DNA of 64,000 nucleotides from Diogma glabrata (lineage: Eukaryota; Arthropoda; Insecta; Diptera; Cylindrotomidae): NCBI GenBank assembly GCA_963693315.1, contig OY856187.1, positions 389,726,248 through 389,790,247 of the forward strand. Reading direction: 5' to 3'. Shown piece after piece: positions 45,421-56,801 of the stretch (positions are counted from its first letter, which is position 1; every line of letters starts with the position of its first letter). Both the position numbers and the translations under genes were made by a program. The notes below the pieces were generated by a model that worked only from the letters and a program-made list of their open reading frames with translations, was not told where the DNA came from and did no database searches.

Positions 45421-46245
45421 TGCCTAGAGGACCTAAGGTCATGACATAAAAAAAATTTTATTTAATGATGCCGTGTTTGGTAACAAATGAAAGGGCTTAA
45501 TTAACCCATTTCTAAAATATACATGTTGTTACCTTTAACTAGCGACTTTGCTTGGCTGCACCCGATAATTTGGAATAATTTCATATAATGGCTAACACTC
45601 TTATTGAATGACCGTGACCGTTTTGTTTATTGCAATAATAAATACTGTTGTATCGTTGCGTACACGATAACGTAGGCGAGCTACCGCAGCTATCAAAATG
45701 TTCTTATAATTACATTTACGATAATCGTTTCGATGTTTTAAGTATTGTAAGTCGCTTTACAATCGAGTGAATTACTGAGCAAATTGATTGCAGTCAATTG
45801 GTCTAATTTACAGTGATTCGGGTTTTAAGTTTAATAATGACTTAACAAATTGTATATCGCGCCCCTAGCGGACATAAAGTCATGAACTAAAAAAAATTAA
45901 TTTAATGATGCCTTGTTTGGTATCAAATGAAAGAGCTACAATTAGCACATTTCAAAAATATATGTTTTGTTACCTTTAAAATGTAACTAAGATTTCATGC
46001 CCAAGATAATTGGGATTTATTACATATTGGCAAACAATCAAAATTAATGATCGTTTATTGTGATAGTATACTATAAAATTAAATACTGATGTGTCGCTGT
46101 GAACAAAATAAGGCAGTCGAGCTATCGCAGCTATCTGTCGGTCCTTACATTTACATTTACGATAATTGTTTCGATATTTTAAAAATTTTTATTCGCTTTC
46201 CAATCGAGTGAATTGATTGTAACCAATTGGTAAATATAATATATA
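45421..46245 (+). repeat. tandem duplication, about 440 bp period
   Basis: Copy one about 45421-45815, copy two about 45861-46245. Shared words in order: ATGATGCC-TGTTTGGTA, AAATGAAAG-GCT, ACATTTACGATAAT-GTTTCGAT and CAATCGAGTGAATT. Confidence 0.75.
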
Positions 46246-46335
46246 AACCATAAACAAAAAATTTTAAACGGATGTGCAATTACTTTATCACGAAATTATA
46301 ACCCCAAAATAATTTAAATAAAAAAAAAGAAATGT

Positions 46336-46568
46336 TTTTCAGAGGATAGCCGTAGTCGTATGCCACCTACCCTAACAAAACAATACATTCTAACAGTATT
46401 AAGCAATCATCGGCATTAGGGCAAAGTGCATCACGCTATACATCTAAAGAGTGCTCAAGAGAGATGTATAGCATGATGCCATACAACGGATGATCACAAT
46501 TACTATACTCTTAGAATGTATTGTTTTGTTAGGGTAGGTGGCATACGACTACGGCTATCCTTTGAAAA
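46336..46568. mobile_element. palindromic MITE with about 65 bp arms
   Basis: GGATAGCCGTAGTCGTATGC...CAATACATTCTAA at the left is mirrored at the right with only a few changes. Total 233 bp, no ORF, nested in the 45224-46727 element. Confidence 0.85.
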
Positions 46569-46727
46569 TCACTATGAATATGTATTAAATTTGTTAAAAT
46601 TATTTATGTGTAAGTTGTTTATTCAATATACAATAAATATTGAATAGTTTTTACTGTACATAACAATTGCAGATAGAGTATTTTCTTGTTTTATTTTTTT
46701 TAGAGCGTGATTTTTCAGTAGTCGGGT

Positions 46728-49288
46728 TTTAGTTTTACAACTTCTTTTTTTTTGCTTATTTGAAGTTTATGTTCCAAAACGCCAAAATCATATACAAATG
46801 GGCGTAGTTTAAGTGCAATGGGATATAGTCATATGAAATAAAAAATAAGTGACATTTTAAAACACTGATTCATAAATTTTTCGAAAAATTTACAGCGTTA
46901 AAAACAATAAGGTTTTGAAGGATTTTGGACTTTATTATATAATTAAATGGGAATCGTGATTGGGAAAAACCTTATTATACAAATTATATAGAAAAAAAAA
47001 ACCGCAACCGCAACTTAATTCACATAAAAAACTGTTTTATGTTTGTTGAAATTTAAAGGCCGGAACCGAAATAAATTAGCAAATTTAATAGGGAATTTCC
47101 TTAAAAATGAATATTCTTATTTTAGATTAAATTTGTTTTGCTTCAAACAACTAATTGTATTTTAATTTTATAAGAATAAAAAATTATTGTGTGGATTGCT
47201 AGAAAATATTTTTTTATTTAAACCGACCCTTAAATAATTACTTTGCAGTTTCTTTTAAGGGTTTAAAAAATAACAATACGAACTTGCCGTACAAAAATAA
47301 TAAATGTATAATATTGCCCAGTATTAATACGGATTTAATTTTACTATAAAAAATAAACTAGTTTAATATTACATAAATTTACATTACTTGTTTTTAAATA
47401 AATTTTATATATTCTAATAAGCTTAATATGTTTTTTGCCATATTTATGCTGTGTTGTAATTTTTGTGTTTTATTTATTATTTAATTTCGTAAGCTTTATA
47501 AATAATTTAAATATTTTTATAAAATACTTTATTTTTCGCTTTCAATTACATTATGCAAATATAAATCAATTATTAATATAAAATTGTTGCTAATTGTTTA
47601 TTCTAAAATGGAATTACAAAGCAGTAAAATATCACAATTAAAATTATTTTGACTATGTTCGATTAGTACAATATTTTTTCGCATGAATTGTGGCTGTGTT
47701 ATTGTTCTAAATAACATTAAGAAAAAACATATTGTTGTCCAAATAAAATTAAATATTTATTATAACTCGATGTGCATTTCAAATCAAAATGAACATTTTA
47801 TTTTTTATTTTGTTAACAACAAGTGTTTTTCGTTATGTTATTAATTAAAAATCCCAGCGGCAGGTATATCCGCTAGAAATAGGTAGATTTCGGGGTCAGA
47901 CGGTTTTGTGTCCAAATAAAATTAGATAAGTCAGATTAGTTTAAATAAAAAATATAAGTAGAAACAGAATAATTCAAAAAAATTATCGAACCAAATTAAA
48001 TACATTATCCGAACTAACTCCATCAACACAATTTCGGAACAGTTTTATTTAAGTTGGTTTAAACTACTTTTAATAACATATTAAATCCACCAAAGATCAA
48101 ATGAACTACGTCACAACTACAATTATACCATCACACATAATTTATAACATTATCAAACAATTTTATTTCAAAATCATCTTTTGTTGTTGTGTTTTTTTGT
48201 TCTTATTTAATCTTTTTTCAAACGGTTACTTAGTAAAAAAAATAAAAACAAAAGAGATTTTGATAATTTTTCTATGGTATTAAATGGGTTGATATTTTTC
48301 TTGTAAGGGTTGCATTATAATGCTTATAAAAATGGAACCTTTTGGGTTAGAAAGCTGAAATTTTTTGAGGCTATAGCTGAAAAGTATGTTTAAAAGCTAA
48401 GATGAATTTAAATAACATAAACTGAAACATGATGAAAGCATTGTCTTTTGCGTTTGTTTTTATTTCAACAGCCGTAGGGTCTCAACCGTTAGACTTAAAC
48501 TATTATTTTTGAAAATTTTGGAAAGATTTATATTTTAAATACGTGAAAAAAAGTTTTCAACTATGAGCTTGGCCATTTCAGCTAGATCAAGGGCAGCAAA
48601 GTTTAGTAAATTTTTAAAACAGCTGATTTTTGAGGAACCTGAAACGCCAAAGTAGTCATCTGGATAAAAATGATAAAAAAAGGTTTAAATATTCAATATT
48701 TTTAAATTTTATTAAAATATTATTATTCAAACGGAAGTTATAGCGCCCTAGATTATTCGACTTTTTAGGCTCTAGCCGCTTAACCGGTACCCGGATATGG
48801 CCAGTTCACGAACTTGTCCAAGACATTATTTGCCGTAACATACACAGAAAATTATTTTGGTGTAGGTCGAAAAATGCGACCGTGAGAGTGCCGCTAAATT
48901 CCGTTATACCTCATATCGTTATATATATATATATATATATAATTTTTTTTTTTTTTTGTTTTTCCATCTCCGCTTATCACAAATAGTCGTTTGGCATCAA
49001 AATTTTTCCGAAATTCCGAGATGAAGCCCATTGCAATAGGTAGATTTTTATATGAAATCTACCTAAAATGTAATAAAACAAATATTGCTTACTTATATAT
49101 TTGTATTTTGTGTATTATAAATTACAATTGGAGGAGCTTTCTTCTTTATTTTTACTCCACAAGCTTTATATAAAAATTCCTTATATATCACAAATTTAGG
49201 ATTTGACTTTACTAATTTGTTTTTTTTTTTTTTCAAAAATAACTAAGAAATAATTTTACTGGCCTAAATATAACCTTCATAAAAATAG
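46728..49288. other. AT-rich intergenic DNA
   Basis: No gene seen. Contains a (TA)n tract at 48920-48942 followed by a T-run to about 48958, and AGGTAGATTT / AAATCTACCT palindromic words at about 47882 and 49038-49072, also present at about 29800-29830. These could be ends of another small element. Confidence 0.45.
48920..48958. repeat. (TA)n and poly-T tract
   Basis: About eleven TA units followed by a T-run of about 16. Confidence 0.85.
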
Positions 49289-49862
49289 TATATTAAGAAA
49301 CTAGTTTCATAATCGACGATTTTATCGCACGCAATCTGTTTAGGAAACGACCCGCGCAGCGGGGAGTTTTCTAAAGGATAAGTGCGATAAAACGTCTTAT
49401 GAAACGAGTTTTTTATACTATTTTTTCTATTTTGCATTTTTTGTCTTGAAATTTTAAAAAATATTTTTTATGTTTTAATGTTTTAAAGAAAATTTCTAAA
49501 AATTTCAATTCAAAATAGTAAGCTCTGCGTTTCATCATATTTCTATATATTTTTTTGTGGCAAAACTAGCTTTCATAAAATGTGTATTTTATTAAAATAT
49601 AGTAAATTTGATATTTTGTTATTATTACTAATTATTTTAATTAATTAAAATATTTACCACTAATTTAGATTATTTTTTAATAATAAAATTAATCAATAAG
49701 AATAATTTTATTTATATAATTATTCGTTTTAACTTTCACTGACGTTTGTATGACCAATGTGACCAACCTTGAAAAACAAAACTTTGCGTATCGTAATAAA
49801 GGCCATTTCGATACGCATTTGGGTATCGAAATGACTTTATTTTAGACGCAAAATAGAAAAAA

Positions 49863-51566
49863 TATTTTTATAAAGCTGTCCTAATCGAACACACTCTTTG
49901 AAGCAAAATATTAATTAATTTTTATCCTAAATTTTACTAAGCAAATTTTTGATTACTTAAAAATTATAAAATTTGAAATTCAATAAATAATTACACATAT
50001 GTATTGCTTTGCTATTTAGTTCTTGAGTTTGGTTTTTATATATAAGTTAAAAAACATTTTGAATGCAGCTCATAAAATTTGATGAAAAACGCAGGTCCAA
50101 CTAACAATCTTAAAACCAAATTTCTTGTCTTTCATGTTGTTTGTTGGCTTAATTATTTTAATAAATCACAATTGTTGTATGTTACGAGTGTTTTCCCGAA
50201 ACGATATTTATCTATCGACAATACTATGCGAATTTCATGAAAAGGGTACTTAAAAATGATATTCCGGTATCAAGTTTATTTTTAGGGTTCATAAATTGCA
50301 ACAGTTTGTAGCAGGCTAACTAAGTGTTAACCAATTCTGCCGAAATAAGAATATCAAATCAAGCTAATTTTCCTTGTTTCAATTTGGATGCAGAGCTTCT
50401 ATGAAAGAAATTAAATTCTATGAAGCACGACGGGAGCCAACAAGACTACTTCTGTAAATAGTTAATACTATTCGTAGTTATATTTAATATAAACAATTTA
50501 AATTAACATAACAATCACTTGTAAAAATTTCTCAACAAAACTTTAATAATATTAAACTAAAAACAAATTTTCAACGCTATATTGTCAAGAGCGAAACGTC
50601 AAGTGAAGAAACTTTAATAAAATGTTTATTCGTTTGAATCTTGAGCTTGACAATGGGTTTATGGTCAAAATTAAACGCATTAATTTTTGTATATACGAAA
50701 TCGAATTGAACATTAACAATAAACATTTTACGAAATTTCAACAAGAAATTTATTTTAATGACCCAAAAAGTTCTATTTTCGTGAATTTGGTTTGGTAATT
50801 TTACAACAAAAATTTTAACAACTGAATTATTTTTTCACAATTAGCGCATTTTTTATCTAACTTAGATGTTTGCCGGTTTGCATTTTTGTCGAGGGTGTAA
50901 TGTATCTACACATCATCCCTTAACTCCTACAAAATCTTACAATGACCGCACATAAAATAAACAACAAATTTCCATTATATTCTAAAGTAAACAAACCGCA
51001 AAATCATTTTCACACGATAACAAAAAACATATGTGAAAATAAACATAATTTATTTTAAACCGAAAGAAAGTTTACGAAACTCATATTTCATAAAAACTAT
51101 TAAATGAAATATGATTACGGTGCATAAGTAAATAATACAATTTTCATTTATTTTTATGATGTAATAAATTTAAACTAAAAAACTGAATATGTCGGTCAAT
51201 TAAAATTACAAAGAAAATATAAAAATTATGTGACACATTTTTAACATTATGAAACAATTAATTTTAAGAATATTTTTGCTAAATGTGTAATTTTTAGTAA
51301 TATCGATTTTATAGAAGAAATTATCGATAATAAAATTCAGATTTATATATTTGTCTAACTATAAACAAGTGTTTTTATTCATATATATAAGTCTGACGAA
51401 GTCCATTTTGCCTAGCATAAGTGACTTCTAACAATTGGAGTATAACAGCCATTTGATTTGAGCAAAGTGTTGTTATATAAAAATTGGACGGTTCTGACTA
51501 ACGGACTCTTGGACTGAATATAAATTCTCCTCACTAAAAAGAAAAATTATTTAGTGCAACTTTTAA
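49863..51566. other. non-coding DNA before the third retroelement's genes
   Basis: Probably includes its LTR and leader. TCGAGGG followed by TGTAATGTATCTACA at about 50890 looks like a polypurine tract and LTR start, but no matching 3' LTR or primer-binding site could be confirmed. Confidence 0.35.
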
Positions 51567-51944
51567 ATGGAACTTACGCATAATTTTGAAGTGGATTACA
51601 AACGTTATATGGCGACCTATGCCAAATCGAACGAGAAGGAACTTTTTAAGCTCATCAAGAGGCAACCGATTTCAATTGAAGAGTATAAACTGAGGAAACC
51701 TGTTGTAATTGAAAAACAAAAAACAAGCTTTATTTCCAACAAGCCAAAACGAGGAGGTCAGCTGGCGAAATTAAACGAAGAAATTGCCAGTTTGCATCGA
51801 TTGATAGTGATTTCGAGTGAAGAGCAAAAAATTATATTTTTAAAGAAAGCCGCTGAACTGAAGATAGAGAAAAATAAACTAATAAAGAAAAAGAAGGAAA
51901 TTAAGAAGTCAGCAAAATTAAACCAAAATAAAATTTTACATTAA
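51567..51944 (+). CDS. small Lys/Glu-rich protein upstream of Gag
   Basis: 125 residues from ATG 51567. The N-terminal part contains NFEVDYKRYMATYAKSNEKE and the middle SNKPKRGGQLAKLNEEIASL. The C-terminal half is a strongly charged, helical, coiled-coil-like region (ELKIEKNKLIKKKKEIKK). pI is very high by inspection. No family was recognised. It shares the strand, AT-rich codon use and tight order with the next two ORFs (173 and 153 bp gaps), so it probably belongs to the same retroelement. RNA or Gag binding is possible but is only a guess from its charge. Confidence 0.55.
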   Translation: MELTHNFEVDYKRYMATYAKSNEKELFKLIKRQPISIEEYKLRKPVVIEKQKTSFISNKPKRGGQLAKLNEEIASLHRLIVISSEEQKIIFLKKAAELKIEKNKLIKKKKEIKKSAKLNQNKILH

Positions 51945-52117
51945 ATATTAATTTCAAACACTAGTTAAGAATAATTTTAAATACTTTATGTTCCTAAAAA
52001 ATTTTTTATTTTCATTTTAATTAAACTAAATTACAATTTTAAATATTTAACGTTACGATTTAATCTCTAAAAATTTTTTAATTAAATAAAAATAATATAG
52101 CTAATAACAATTATTAA

Positions 52118-52339
52118 ATGGGAAATTCCGCGAGAAAACCAGACCGTACTGAGGAGGTCTTTATATCTAATGGAGCTGGTTCCGCAACCAACATTCAATC
52201 GGGCGTTAGCGAAATAAATAAATACGAAATTATAGTAATCGTAATAATCGTTGTATTAGCCATACTATTTTTACTCTATAAGATAAAAACTAGTATTAAG
52301 AAAAATGTTAGAACAGAGATCATAAGGAATACAGTTTAA
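52118..52339 (+). CDS. small membrane protein with N-myristoylation-type start (MGNS)
   Basis: 73 residues. It starts MGNSARKPDRTEE; Gly2 and Ser at position 4 with nearby basic residues fit an N-myristoylation signal, although Ser at 6 is absent. A single hydrophobic segment, YEIIVIVIIVVLAILFLLYK (about residues 36-55), is followed by a basic tail ending IIRNTV. The layout suggests a type III/single-pass protein held at a membrane, with a short exposed N-terminus. Located between the Lys-rich ORF and gag, it is likely an accessory protein of the retroelement. I recall small MGN-plus-TM proteins near some insect retroelement Gags but cannot name a family. Confidence 0.6.
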   Translation: MGNSARKPDRTEEVFISNGAGSATNIQSGVSEINKYEIIVIVIIVVLAILFLLYKIKTSIKKNVRTEIIRNTV

Positions 52340-52492
52340 ATAAACAAAAAAAAAATTTTCTATTAATAAAAAAATATATATTTTAAAAATAAATTTTACG
52401 TTGTTTTAAATTTTCTTCTGATATAAAATATTTTGATAATGTGGTTTTGATAGTTCACCTTTATAATTTGTTTTGATAGTTCACTTTGATAT

Positions 52493-53767
52493 ATGGAATT
52501 AGTAAAAAGGGGTAACGAAATAATAAAAGAGTTGCAAAGAACACTCACGAATCTAAAAAAGAATCCAAACAGGGAATTCTCGCATGAACACATATTAAAC
52601 TGTTCTACTCAATTAAAAAATTTAAGGACAGAGTTTAGAACCCTATTCACACAGCTAAATTTAGATACAGATGATGAGATAACCAATAAATTGAAGAGTA
52701 GATTCACGGAAGTTTACGAAGAACTCAAAGAAAAACTAAAAAACTATTCTGAAAATCTTTTAGAAATTTCTCTACAGAGTGATAACTTGGACAACATGTC
52801 TTTCGATATAGAAAAAACATTGAAAATTGTGCCAATTTTCGATGGCAAATCTAATGAATTGCCAATATTTCTGAACCTGATACAACACTTTAGTGACACA
52901 CTAAATAATAATCAGGAAAAAGAAAAATTGATAAAATTCATCTTAGATACTAGGTTGACAGCAAACGCCAAGACCAAACTTATAGCTGCTAAAACACCGA
53001 AGACAATCCAAGAACTAAAAGAACTATTCAATAAAATTTTCAAGAAACGATCCACATCTCTGAATTTACAAACTCAGATAGCTCAATCAAGGCAAGGTAA
53101 TCAGTCAGCCGAAAGTTTTGGAAATAAAATAGAGCAATTAATTACGGAACTGAATTCACTGCAGGTATCAGAGCAGGGTGAAGCACACACCGATATTATA
53201 ACCAAATTAAATGAGCAAGCGGGTCTCAATGCTTATAAAATCGGGTTAAATGAACCGCTAAAGAATACGGTATATGCTGCAAGGTTAGGCTCATTACAGG
53301 AAACGATCCAATACGCTTCAGAAGTAGAAGAGCAAACTAAAACCGCGCACATGCTACATTTCAATTCGCGACGTTTTAGGGATGATTTTAGAAATCAGAT
53401 GGGTAGAAATTTTAGGTCAGGAAATGCGAACTATCAAAACAACAAAAATTTTAATGGTTACAATAACCAAAATAATAGAAATTTTAATAATTATAATAAT
53501 CAAAATAAATATTTTAATAATAATAATTTTAATAAAAATGGGTATAGAAATAGAAATATTGCTCAAAATAATCATAGAAATTTTAATAATTTTAATAAAA
53601 AGAATTTCCAACAGAATGGAAACTACAACCAATTTAATAATAATAATAATAATAATAATAATGTTAGAAGAAATAGTAATAGAGTTAATATAACTCAGGC
53701 GGAAAACTGGGAAGGAGTCTCCGAAGTCCAGTTAACGGACGACTCCATGATTGTAAAATCCCAATGA
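52493..53767 (+). CDS. gag: Gag-like protein of the third retroelement
   Basis: 424 residues from ATG 52493. Helical N-terminus (LKKNPNREFSHEHILNCSTQ), then a capsid-like block with VPIFDGKSNELPIFLNLIQH and NAKTKLIAAKTPKTIQELKE, and a dimerisation-like NLQTQIAQSRQGNQSAESFG region (about 195-215). A long Asn/Arg/Phe-rich tail (about 295-400) follows, partly encoded by an AAT microsatellite (53638-53661), which likely binds RNA in place of a zinc knuckle. It resembles Ty3/gypsy-type insect Gags. The stop TGA (53765-53767) overlaps the next ATG as ATGA, so re-initiation or frameshift could express the protease. The frame is intact. Confidence 0.75.
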   Translation: MELVKRGNEIIKELQRTLTNLKKNPNREFSHEHILNCSTQLKNLRTEFRTLFTQLNLDTDDEITNKLKSRFTEVYEELKEKLKNYSENLLEISLQSDNLDNMSFDIEKTLKIVPIFDGKSNELPIFLNLIQHFSDTLNNNQEKEKLIKFILDTRLTANAKTKLIAAKTPKTIQELKELFNKIFKKRSTSLNLQTQIAQSRQGNQSAESFGNKIEQLITELNSLQVSEQGEAHTDIITKLNEQAGLNAYKIGLNEPLKNTVYAARLGSLQETIQYASEVEEQTKTAHMLHFNSRRFRDDFRNQMGRNFRSGNANYQNNKNFNGYNNQNNRNFNNYNNQNKYFNNNNFNKNGYRNRNIAQNNHRNFNNFNKKNFQQNGNYNQFNNNNNNNNNVRRNSNRVNITQAENWEGVSEVQLTDDSMIVKSQ

Positions 53768-54003
53768 AAATATTTAAGCTAAATCTTAGTACAAATTCTA
53801 ATTACATAAAAATTCGCACGAATATAACGCAAGGATATAAAAATTTTTTAATTGATACCGGAGCAGATATTTCTCTGCTCAAAGTAAATAAAGTAACAGA
53901 GCATATAAATATTAATGATGAAAGATGTAAGATTACGGGCGTTACTAGCAATGAAACTTATTCACTAGGAACAGTGAATGCGATTTTGAATCAAACGTTA
54001 TAA
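53764..54003 (+). CDS. retropepsin, start of a truncated pol
   Basis: 79 residues beginning at the ATG that overlaps the gag stop. NFLIDTGADISLLKVNK carries the aspartic protease DTG (residues 31-33). The frame ends at TAA 54001-54003 after ITGVTSNETYSLGTVNAIL, and no reverse transcriptase, RNase H or integrase follows before the hAT element, so pol is truncated. The active site is intact. Confidence 0.7.
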   Translation: MKIFKLNLSTNSNYIKIRTNITQGYKNFLIDTGADISLLKVNKVTEHININDERCKITGVTSNETYSLGTVNAILNQTL

Positions 54004-54329
54004 GGGCGAAGGTTTGCATTTTAATCTACGTGTGACAAGTAGTTGACATATTTACAATGAATTATCATGAATTTACATGAGAATTCATTGTGTGCATCAG
54101 TGATGCTACACTTTAAAAAATAAATTTCCCGTTACCGTATCAAAACTTCCCGATTTTTACAGTTTCTTAAAGGAAAAAATTCCTATCAAGCTTTCAATTA
54201 AAAAAAATATACATATATATAAATCGAATTGTTTATATGGAAAAAAACTCCAAAATCACCACTATATCAATATTTGTTTCGATTCTTCATACACCTTGTG
54301 GAATAAGATAGTATTTCTATGAAATAGAG
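54004..54329. other. spacer between the truncated pol and the hAT element
   Basis: AT-rich. Nothing coding; an 8 bp target copy (AAATAGAG) closes it at 54322-54329. Confidence 0.5.
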
Positions 54330-56306
54330 CAGAGGTGGCCAAGCTTCACTACACGTGGAGCCGCAGTACAATAATCTCTCGTTACGAGAGCCAACATAAA
54401 AAATAGAAAATTTCAAAAGTATCAGTTGTTTGGAATTATTTATTTTATTGATAAAACAAATATGTACTTATGGTTATAAATACATACAAATACATATTTA
54501 AATTTTGTTACATGACATGCTTGCTGGTAGATGCAATGGCATGTTTGTTTGTAGCTTGGCCGTGAATTTTCTGAAATCTGGTTCATAGTTTGTTAGCGCA
54601 GTACGAATTAATTCCGTTAAATGCTCATTTGTAACGTAGTTAGATTCGGTGGTTTGATTTTATAAACTTCATTGTTAAAAAAAGTGATTCACAACAATAT
54701 GTTGTACCGAATATGGACAGAAATCTGGCAGCAGCTTTTTTCAAATTGAGGTACTTTAATTGAGACACTAGTTTCCAAAACTCATTTGATTTCTTCTTGA
54801 AAACTCATCTGATCATTGATCTTCCTGTAGCTCTAGTAATTCCGTTTCTCCTAAGGCACTGTCAAATTCAAATATAACAAGGAATCGATAAGCCCTCGTT
54901 TAATAATGTCAATCTCAAATAGATTTACAAGTTAATTAAGAGAAATATTTAAATTATTCAGGTCATTAAATCACAAGTAAAAGACTTTTAATGATTCTGT
55001 TAATTTACTGTCGTATTCACTCAGTTTGTTATCATAACTTTTAGAGTCTGTTCTTCAGACGAGGAAAGTGGTTGAACACTTTTGTTGTTAAATCTCGTTG
55101 AAAAAGTTGAATTTTTTTAATAAAACTCAGAATCGTTTGAATAAGATCAGTAAAAACTTTATCTTTTCCTTGTAAAGCTAGGTTGAGAGATTGCAGATGC
55201 TCCATTATATCGGTCAAAAACTACAGTCATTAATCCATTCATCATCCTTTAATTCCAGATAGCGTTTTCTTTTTCTTTGAGGAAATGTCTGATAGGTTCC
55301 ATTAAATCAACAAATCGGCTTAGAACATTATAACCATCGCACAAGGCAGTAAAATGTTATATCTTAAGGATGATCTTCAAGGTCCAGTGACTCGATAAAG
55401 TTCTTGAATTGGCGATGGGTTTTTGAATTCGTCCGAAATTTGTAGCACAGTTTTCATTACGTTTTCGCATTTAAAAATATTTTGCAACTAAATGTTCACG
55501 ATGAACAATGCAATGAAGTGGCAAAAATTCGGGTATTCTTGGATCATTTTTAATAGACTAATAAGGCCTAAATTTTTTTCTAACACTGCAGGTGCTCCGT
55601 CAGTTGCTACACTTACCAAGTTATTCAGTGGAATACCTGTATTGACAATATATTATCAAGGGCACTCTTAATATCAATACCACGAGTAGTATTTTTAAGT
55701 GCTACCAAATCCAATGGTTTCTTCCTTTACGATTAAAGATTCGGAAACGTATCGGATAAATACAGCTAACTGTGGGGTGTCTTGTGTATCGATTGATTTG
55801 TCAAGGGCTAAGCTGAAAGCTACACTATTTTTACATATACTTGTAACCACTGTTTAATATCTTTACTTATTTCCGTAATACGTCGCTCAGTGGTATGACG
55901 TGATACTGGAACATTGCTAATTAATCTGTGCAATTTAATATTTAAAGGATCCAGCATTTTAAAGGATCAATCATAGAAATACAAACAAATCCAAATGGAA
56001 AGACTTTTGATTTTGAGAAAGATTTTTGTGCATTAACTTGAGACAAATACGAAGTAAAGTAGTATCAAACTAAAACAAAGCCGCAAAAAACTCCAGTAGT
56101 AGTGACTTCGACAGGACGGACGTAAATATAATAATATGATTGTATTAAATCATATTATATTAAAAAGCATTATAAATTATGTGTATTACTTCTAATTTTG
56201 TTACAGTTTTTATGAATTATTTAATTTTTTTATTTCTTTTCGAGAGCCGCATTTATTCTTTCAAAGAGCCGCATGCGGCTCGCGAGCCGCGGTTTGGCCA
56301 TGTGTG
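54330..56306. mobile_element. hAT DNA transposon
   Basis: 1977 bp. The ends CAGAGGTGGCCAA and (reverse complement of the right end) CACACATGGCCAA are the TIRs. AAATAGAG flanks both sides perfectly (54322-54329 and 56307-56314), the 8 bp duplication expected of hAT. Internal GAGCCGC words occur near both ends (right: GAGCCGCATGCGGCTCGCGA), typical of one hAT lineage. Confidence 0.92.
54590..56000 (-). pseudogene. decayed hAT transposase (GTF2IRD2/ZBED-like)
   Basis: Minus strand. SVATDGAPAVLEKNLGLISL at about 55.6 kb is the conserved catalytic-Asp block of this transposase type. KYFKCENVMKTVLQISD-like sequence follows at about 55.45 kb after a frameshift, and KRKRYLELKDDEWINDCSF-like sequence near 55.25 kb. 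Stops are frequent, so it is not functional. Confidence 0.75.
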
Positions 56307-56801
56307 AAATAGAGCATTAAATCTATCAAAATTGCGCAAGACGTTTTTTAAAAGAAGTAAATATGCCTTGATTTCGAGGTTTGCAAAAAATTTTAAGATT
56401 GCAATACTTCTTTTTTCTATTTTGCATCTAAAATAAAGTCATTTCGATACCCAAATGCGTATCGAAATGACCTTCATTACGATACGCAAAGTTTTGTCCT
56501 TAAAGGTTGGTCACATTGGTCATACAAACGTCAATGAACATTAAAATGAATAATTATATAAATAAAATTAATAAGAATATCTAAATTAGTGTTAAATATT
56601 TTAGTTAATTAAAATAATTAGTAATAATAATAAAATTTCAAATTGACTATTTTTTAATAAAATACACATTTTTTAAAATTTCAAGACAAAAACTGCAAAA
56701 TAGAAAAAATAGTATAAAAAACTCGTTTCATAAGACGTTTTAACGCATTTATCCTTTGCGTGCGATAAAATCGTCGATTATGAAACTAGTTTCTTAATAT
56801 A

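Larger units (their letters stand above)
45224..46727. mobile_element. TIR element with ACCCGACTAC ends
   Basis: ACCCGACTAC (45224-45233) is mirrored by GTAGTCGGGT (46718-46727). The interior begins CGAAAAAAAGAGGGTTATGT, followed by non-coding sequence with two tandem copies and a nested palindromic MITE. No transposase was seen. It begins 17 bp beyond the long-TIR transposon. Confidence 0.65.
49289..56801. mobile_element. 7.5 kb region bounded by long inverted repeats
   Basis: The left arm 49289-49862 and right arm 56412-56801 are inverted copies. The outer word is TATATTAAGAAACTAGTTTC; inner blocks include GTTTGTATGACCAATGTGAC and ATTTCGATACGCATTTGGGT. The left arm is longer by a segment near 49450-49570 and another at 49340-49370. 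Inside lie the 5' half of an LTR retroelement and a hAT element. It may be one composite foldback that received later insertions, or two solo ends in opposite orientation. Confidence 0.65.

Noticed and set aside
48101..49173. Short hydrophobic plus-strand frames
   Set aside because: AT-rich chance frames without a motif or neighbour.
51567..52339. The MGNS protein and its neighbour as host genes
   Set aside because: Single-exon, tightly ordered with gag and protease on the same strand inside a repeat-bounded block, so a retroelement origin is more likely.
53382..53693. Ile-rich frames over the gag tail
   Set aside because: They are frame-shifted readings of the AAT/AAY-rich Asn tract of Gag.
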